Below are positions 41,520-45,951 of a stretch of DNA of 45,951 nt, piece after piece; position 1 is the stretch's first letter, and the number at the start of each line of letters is the position of its first letter. This DNA comes from JAHHLP01 sp041609895 (GTDB lineage Bacteria > Bacteroidota > Rhodothermia > Rhodothermales > JABDKH01), in the NCBI GenBank assembly GCA_041609895.1, contig JBFIPX010000005.1, positions 1-45,951 on the forward strand, in the 5' to 3' direction. The notes below the pieces were generated by a model, which had not been told where the DNA came from, did no database searches, and saw only the letters and a program-made list of their open reading frames with translations. A program made the translations under genes and the position numbers.

Positions 41520-43472
41520 ATGCAGTACCGGCTCATTGTCCTCACCACCTGCGTGCTGATTATGGGATGCGGTTCCACCGACAGGGATGGCCCTGTCGTC
41601 ACACCCGGCACGTACGTCAACCTTGACCCGGACGTCGCATACGTCGGGCCGGCCGCGTGCGCCAGGTGTCACCCCGACAAAGCCGAGACATACGTCCACT
41701 CCGAGATGGGCCGGTCATTCAAAAAGGCAACCCTCAGTAACAGCGCGGCGGACTTCCGGTCGATGGACCCCGTGTACGACCCTCACAGGGACTTCTACTA
41801 CAAAGCCTTCAGCAGAAATCAAGACCTTTACATCCGAGAGTACCGCCTGCAGAACGAAGACACGGTACATTCGAGAGTTGAGAAGATCGACTACATCGTC
41901 GGATCAGGACAGCATACCAACTCTCACATCATGGAGGAGAATGGATATCTCTTCCAGATGCCACTGACGTGGTATGCGCAGGAAGGAAAGTGGGACCTCC
42001 CTCCGGGATTCGAGGGCGGGGTCAATAAGCGATTCGACCGCATGATCGAGGTAGAATGCATGAGTTGCCACAACGCCACGCCGGACTATGTGCCTGGCTC
42101 AGGCAACCGCTACATGGAGGTGCCTCTCGGAATCGACTGCGAACGTTGTCATGGTCCCGGCGAGGCACATGTCAAGGCTGTGGAATCAGGCAAGGTAGTT
42201 GACATCAAAACCGAGATAGACTGGACCATAGTCAACCCCGCCAAGCTTGACCCGGCTCTTCAATTTGATCTCTGTCAGCGATGTCACCTGCAAGGTACAG
42301 CCGTGACCACAGACGGCAAGTCATTTCTCGACTTTCGTCCCGGAATGAAGTTGGGAGATGTGCTGAAGGTATTCCAACCCCGATATGCCGACTCGCTTGA
42401 GCAGTTCATCATGGCTTCCCATCCGGATCGATTACGGATGAGTGAATGCTACATCCAATCAGCAGGTGAATCTCGGGTAATCACCGACTCGACCGCTATC
42501 GGACCGCTCACCTGTGTTACGTGCCACGACGCGCACGTTAGCATCGAATCGATGCCGGACGACACATACAAATCAGCTTGCATCACCTGTCATGAGCAGC
42601 GCGATGTCACAGAGTGTTCTGAGGACCAGGTCGCGCGGCAGAGCAGCGGAGATGACTGCGCATCTTGCCACATGCCGATTTCGGGCTCAAAGGACATCCC
42701 GCACGTCCAGATCACGGACCACTATATAAGGGTTCCGAGCCCGATCAGCTCAACTGAGGTCAAGCGGCAGCAGGAGTTTGTACAGCTTGCGAGCCTCTCC
42801 GACAGCCGTCCTTCTGCCGAGGTGATGGCGCACGGATACCTGGCGCACTATGAACAATTTGAACATCGTCCTCAGTTTCTGGACTCGGCCAGGGTTTTCC
42901 TTGATCAAGCCATGGAAACCAAGAGCGAGCGGCAGCTAGTCGAGCCGCTCATACGACTATGGACCCTCAGCGGCGAGCACAGCCGTGTAGCTGCCCTCGC
43001 GGAGACCATCTCGCCGGACAGCCTAGCCGATCCGTGGACGCTTTACCGAATTGGCGAAGCATATGCCCAGATAGGTAACCAGCGAAAGTCCATCGACTTC
43101 TACGAGCGCGCCGTCTCCCTCGCGCCGGACCATCTACAGTTTCGGACCAAGCTTGCGACGGCCTACACCGCCGACCAGCAACTGGAGCGTGCAATTCAAC
43201 TCTTCGACGAGATACTTCGCGACCATCCCAAATGGTCGGAGGCGTATAACAATCGTGGATTCGCCCACGCGCTGACGGGTGATTTCGCCCAAGCCGAGGC
43301 AGATTTTAATCGCTCGCTCGAACTGAACCCGGACTTTGAACAGGCGCTGGGCAACATGGCGTCGCTGTACGCCAACACCGGAAGGCCCGACCGAGCCCGG
43401 ACGTATCTCGAGCGCCTGATGGAGATCGACCCGGACAACCGAAATTACCGAAGGCTTTACGAAGTGCTATAG
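41520..43472 (+). CDS. Seven-haem cytochrome c lipoprotein with C-terminal TPRs
   Basis: 650 residues. The signal VLIMGC suggests a lipoprotein (Cys17). The first about 400 residues contain seven CXXCH sites: CARCH, CMSCH, CERCH, CQRCH, CVTCH, CITCH and CASCH, with the c554/doubled-CXXCH style PLGIDCERCHGPGEAH and LTCVTCHDAH. From about residue 430 to the end there are TPR-type helices, e.g. YRIGEAYAQIGNQRKSIDFY, AYNNRGFAHALTGDFAQAEA and ALGNMASLYANTGRPDRA. It is likely an extracytoplasmic electron-transfer protein or oxidoreductase that docks partners through its TPRs. Substrate unknown. Divergent from the Rrf2 gene across 151 bases, so joint regulation is plausible. Confidence 0.9.
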   Translation: MQYRLIVLTTCVLIMGCGSTDRDGPVVTPGTYVNLDPDVAYVGPAACARCHPDKAETYVHSEMGRSFKKATLSNSAADFRSMDPVYDPHRDFYYKAFSRNQDLYIREYRLQNEDTVHSRVEKIDYIVGSGQHTNSHIMEENGYLFQMPLTWYAQEGKWDLPPGFEGGVNKRFDRMIEVECMSCHNATPDYVPGSGNRYMEVPLGIDCERCHGPGEAHVKAVESGKVVDIKTEIDWTIVNPAKLDPALQFDLCQRCHLQGTAVTTDGKSFLDFRPGMKLGDVLKVFQPRYADSLEQFIMASHPDRLRMSECYIQSAGESRVITDSTAIGPLTCVTCHDAHVSIESMPDDTYKSACITCHEQRDVTECSEDQVARQSSGDDCASCHMPISGSKDIPHVQITDHYIRVPSPISSTEVKRQQEFVQLASLSDSRPSAEVMAHGYLAHYEQFEHRPQFLDSARVFLDQAMETKSERQLVEPLIRLWTLSGEHSRVAALAETISPDSLADPWTLYRIGEAYAQIGNQRKSIDFYERAVSLAPDHLQFRTKLATAYTADQQLERAIQLFDEILRDHPKWSEAYNNRGFAHALTGDFAQAEADFNRSLELNPDFEQALGNMASLYANTGRPDRARTYLERLMEIDPDNRNYRRLYEVL

Positions 43473-43533
43473 CGAACCGGGAGCCTGGATTCTGGCGCCG
43501 GGCAATGCACTCCTTATCTGAGTACGAACCATC

Positions 43534-44184
43534 TCAATTCGCCCCCTCACCCTCTACCCACTGCACCGCGTGTTGCATGAGTTCCGAAGCGGTATTGAGG
43601 TTGAGCTTGTTCTTGATACGGGCACGATATGACTCAACCGTCTTCACGGACAAATGGAGGCGCTCGGCAATTTCTCTGGTCGCATGACCTTTGCCGGTCA
43701 GCTCAAACACTTCCAGTTCCCGATCACTGAGCACCTCGAGAGGCGACTTCGTGAGACTGTCTCTCCCGGTAGCGATGCCGAGGAGGAGCCTCTCGCTTAT
43801 CTCCTCGCTGACATAAATACCACCGTTGAGCACCCGCCGTATTGCCTTGGCAATAACCTCGCCGGCCTGCAACTTCATGATGTACCCACGCGCCCCGGCA
43901 CGTATTGCACGCTCCGCGTAGAGGGTTTCGTCGTGTCGCGAAACAACCAGAATCCTGATCTCCGGGTAGACGGCTTGCAAGTGCTTTACAAGTTCGAGTC
44001 CACTCATTCCCGGCAGGGAAATGTCGATGATCATGAGTTCCGGCATGTCCTCCTCGATCAGGTCGAGGGCCTCCTCAGCGCTCGCCGCCTGACAGCAGAC
44101 GGTCATGTCCGGTTCCGCATCGATCGTCAGGGCGAGTCCCTTTCGCATCAAAGGGTGGTCATCTACTATCAGGATTTTGTTCAT
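43534..44184 (-). CDS. NarL/FixJ-type response regulator
   Basis: 216 residues from ATG 44184; a longer reading adds 21 unmatched residues. The receiver has the acidic pair in ILIVDDHPLMRKG, phospho-acceptor Asp54 in MIIDISLPGMSG, Ser in VVSRHDE and Lys in YIMKLQAGE. The C-terminal LuxR-type HTH is LSDRELEVFELTGKG, then REIAERLHLSVKTVESYRARI (spanning the recognition helix). The ATG overlaps the kinase TGA by four bases, so the two are coupled. It is convergent with the cytochrome gene. Likely target promoters are in the nos/USP region, but this is inference. Confidence 0.93.
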   Translation of the reverse strand: MNKILIVDDHPLMRKGLALTIDAEPDMTVCCQAASAEEALDLIEEDMPELMIIDISLPGMSGLELVKHLQAVYPEIRILVVSRHDETLYAERAIRAGARGYIMKLQAGEVIAKAIRRVLNGGIYVSEEISERLLLGIATGRDSLTKSPLEVLSDRELEVFELTGKGHATREIAERLHLSVKTVESYRARIKNKLNLNTASELMQHAVQWVEGEGAN

Positions 44185-45951
44185 TCTTCCGTACCTGCGT
44201 TTACTCTTGTTTGAGGCCGAAAGGCAGAGTCCATTGGGAGCGTACACACAATAACGGTACCGCCCTCCGCTTGCTTTCGAACCTCCAGTGTTGCTCCGAT
44301 TATGCGAGCTCGGTATCGCATAATGCGGATACCCATTCCCGGGTGTTGTTCATCTATGGTATCCGGGATTCCCCTTCCGTTGTCGGATAGCCTCAGGCGA
44401 AGCTGTTCTTGCCCGCTGGCGAGTATGATCCGCACCTGCGAGGCCTGACCATGCCGAACTGCATTGCTCAGCCCCTCTTGGGCTACGCGATACAGGTGTG
44501 TAGCGATCGTGTTTTCAATGTTCGGTAGCCCACCTACCTCCTCGAAAGTGCACTCGAGATCGAAGAGCCTTCTGGCATTTGTTGCGAGGCGGTGAAACGC
44601 AGCCGATAGGCCACCGGCATCCAGCTCAACAGGAATCAGGCCCCGCGCAAGACTGCGTGCGAACTCGTCCGCCTCGCCTATCAAGTTTGTGATCTCCCTC
44701 AGGTCCCTCGCCTCATCGAGTTGCTTAGCTTCGAGGCGGTTGGTGATGTTCTTGGCAATAAGCCCGATTCCCGTAAGCATTTGTCCCAATCCATCGTGCA
44801 AGTCCTGTCCGATGCGCTGGCGCTCCTGCTCCGAGATCCGGAGTATTTGCTGCTCGAGCTGTCTTCTTTCGGACACATCCCGAACAATGCCACTGAACAG
44901 GCGTCGATCACCGATCTCGACCTCGCTGACGGCCAGATCCATCGGAAATGTATCGCCGTTCTTGCGCCGCCCTACCACCTCGCGACCAATGCCGATGATC
45001 TTTCGATGACCCGTCTCCAAATAGCTCTTGACGTATGAGTCGTGTTCTGCTGCGTAGTATTCCGGCATCAAAACCTTGATGTTCTGACCAAGAACATCTC
45101 CGGACTGATAGCCGAAGATTTCCTCGGCGGCCCTGTTGAAGGACTGGATCTTGCCCATCTCATCGATCGTGATGATTCCATCGACCGTGGTCTCGAGAAT
45201 GGCCTGATACTGTTTTTCGCGAGCCTCGAGGGCCTCTTCTGTAGCCGCTAATTCGGTGACGTCCTGAAACACCCCAACGACCGTCGCTCCGGCAACCTGA
45301 CCGTTCGCCGCCTCGGCACGTCCGTGAACGAATCTCGTTTCACCGTTGGGACGCCGGATCCGAAATCCCACATCGATGACGCCGTTGGATTTGCTATCGG
45401 GAATCAAAAGATCTCCCACCCGATCGACGTCCTCAGGATGTACCGATTCGAGCAAGGCATCGTACGATGGCTCGAATGCTCTCGGATCATGCCCCAGAAT
45501 AAAGGACACCTGATCGGTCCAGCTGAATCGCTTGCTGGAGTCATCCCAGTACCACGTCCCGATGTGACCGAGTCGCTGTGTCCGTGCCAGCTCGCCACGG
45601 TATCGACTCATCTCATCCAGCGCTTCACGCCTTGCGCTCACGTCGCGCGAGACTGCAATAATGCTCTCAATATTCCCCGTAGCCTCATTTCGGATCGCGC
45701 GACCGGTCGTTTCGAACCACGTGTATTCGCCGTCCTTCTTTCGGATGCGATAGGTTACGGCCTTCGTCCCCGGATGGTCGAGAACCATATTGTGGGACTT
45801 GCGGACGGCCGGCAGGTCGTCTTCATGAAAGAAGTCGTACGCCATTTTCCCAATTAGCTCCGACGGCTCGTAGCCTAGTAGCCGTCGGCACGCGGGAGAA
45901 GCGTAGAGATATCGGCCCTCGGCGTCGTGTCGACTGATCATGTCGGTCGAA
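44181..45951 (-). CDS. Multi-PAS histidine kinase with a FixL-like haem-PAS domain, N-terminus outside the window
   Basis: About 590 residues are visible; the frame stays open to the window edge (the PAS start STDMISRHDAEGRYLYASPA runs past base 45941). Three PAS domains: PAS1 about 1-120, PAS2 from QRLGHIGTWYWDDSSKRFSW, and PAS3 from ILETTVDGIITIDEMGKIQS. PAS3 has EHDSYVKSY followed by KIIGIGREVVGRRKNGDTFP. The His (codon 45042-45044) and Arg (codon 44982-44984) are 20 residues apart, as are the haem-ligand H200 and distal R220 of Bradyrhizobium FixL. A HisKA_3 DHp domain follows with QRIGQDLHDGLGQM (His codon 44796-44798), then HATPase with ALSNAVRHG-type ATP site (GLSNAVRHG), SDNGRGIP and GMGIRIM. 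Probable oxygen or NO sensor kinase for the overlapping response regulator gene. Confidence 0.92.
   Translation of the reverse strand, partial: STDMISRHDAEGRYLYASPACRRLLGYEPSELIGKMAYDFFHEDDLPAVRKSHNMVLDHPGTKAVTYRIRKKDGEYTWFETTGRAIRNEATGNIESIIAVSRDVSARREALDEMSRYRGELARTQRLGHIGTWYWDDSSKRFSWTDQVSFILGHDPRAFEPSYDALLESVHPEDVDRVGDLLIPDSKSNGVIDVGFRIRRPNGETRFVHGRAEAANGQVAGATVVGVFQDVTELAATEEALEAREKQYQAILETTVDGIITIDEMGKIQSFNRAAEEIFGYQSGDVLGQNIKVLMPEYYAAEHDSYVKSYLETGHRKIIGIGREVVGRRKNGDTFPMDLAVSEVEIGDRRLFSGIVRDVSERRQLEQQILRISEQERQRIGQDLHDGLGQMLTGIGLIAKNITNRLEAKQLDEARDLREITNLIGEADEFARSLARGLIPVELDAGGLSAAFHRLATNARRLFDLECTFEEVGGLPNIENTIATHLYRVAQEGLSNAVRHGQASQVRIILASGQEQLRLRLSDNGRGIPDTIDEQHPGMGIRIMRYRARIIGATLEVRKQAEGGTVIVCTLPMDSAFRPQTRVNAGTEE

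Noticed and set aside
41370..41699. 109-codon - strand frame between the Rrf2 gene and the multihaem cytochrome
   Set aside because: It overlaps the signal peptide and first haem site of the cytochrome and would lie across the divergent promoter region.

Overview
The window is a moderately GC-rich chromosomal segment of a Bacteroidota-type bacterium, most plausibly a Rhodothermales/Balneolales relative. The pointers are a secreted CotH protein ending in a type IX secretion (T9SS) sorting tail, a GldA/GldF/GldG-type ABC cluster with a DUF4340 partner, a non-Tat clade II type nosZ operon, and many secreted proteins and lipoproteins. No tRNA, rRNA, insertion sequence or CRISPR array was found. 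Coding density is high and no stretch of 300 bases or more lacks a gene.

Left part (1-4086, mostly + strand): a 5'-truncated GH13 pullulanase-like enzyme, a possible 62-aa small ORF, an MmpS-like lipoprotein, a four-helix membrane protein and a soluble inorganic pyrophosphatase. From 4087 to 24646 everything reads on the - strand: a Gld-like ABC set (ATPase, permease, GldG auxiliary protein, DUF4340); DUF1835, Asp-box/YCF48, CotH and macro-domain genes; a run of small housekeeping-like genes (DinB, a riboflavin-kinase-like hypothetical, TMEM220, a Tex30/KANL3-like hydrolase, a LuxE-like ligase, a thioredoxin-fold protein); a hybrid sensor protein lacking the phospho-acceptor His; a sodium:neurotransmitter-type symporter; a penicillin-acylase-family Ntn hydrolase; and an orphan ParA. 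Maf and a class I glutamine amidotransferase (24756-26125, +) form a small coupled pair.

The right part (26297-45951) looks like a low-oxygen/nitrogen-oxide island. One - strand unit carries tonB, a universal stress protein (USP), a SERCA-like P-type Ca2+ ATPase and an Acg-like nitroreductase. A second carries two more tandem-domain USPs. Upstream is a nos operon: cytochrome c, nosZ, a membrane domain fused to NosL, nosD, nosF and nosY. It is preceded by an Rrf2 regulator with Fe-S type Cys/His ligands. A seven-haem cytochrome with TPRs is divergently transcribed from that regulator. The island closes with a multi-PAS histidine kinase (cut by the window edge) and a NarL/FixJ-type response regulator. 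One PAS domain of the kinase keeps the FixL haem-ligand His and distal Arg at identical spacing.

The main hypothesis is that this kinase/regulator pair and the Fe-S Rrf2 protein jointly control N2O respiration and a set of stress genes. That set (USPs, CtpF-like Ca2+ ATPase, Acg nitroreductase) has the same composition as part of the mycobacterial DosR dormancy regulon. A perfect palindrome lies in front of the nos operon, and a shared CTTAAG-containing element lies in front of both USP operons. Gene identities rest on motifs read from the translations. Regulatory links are inference.
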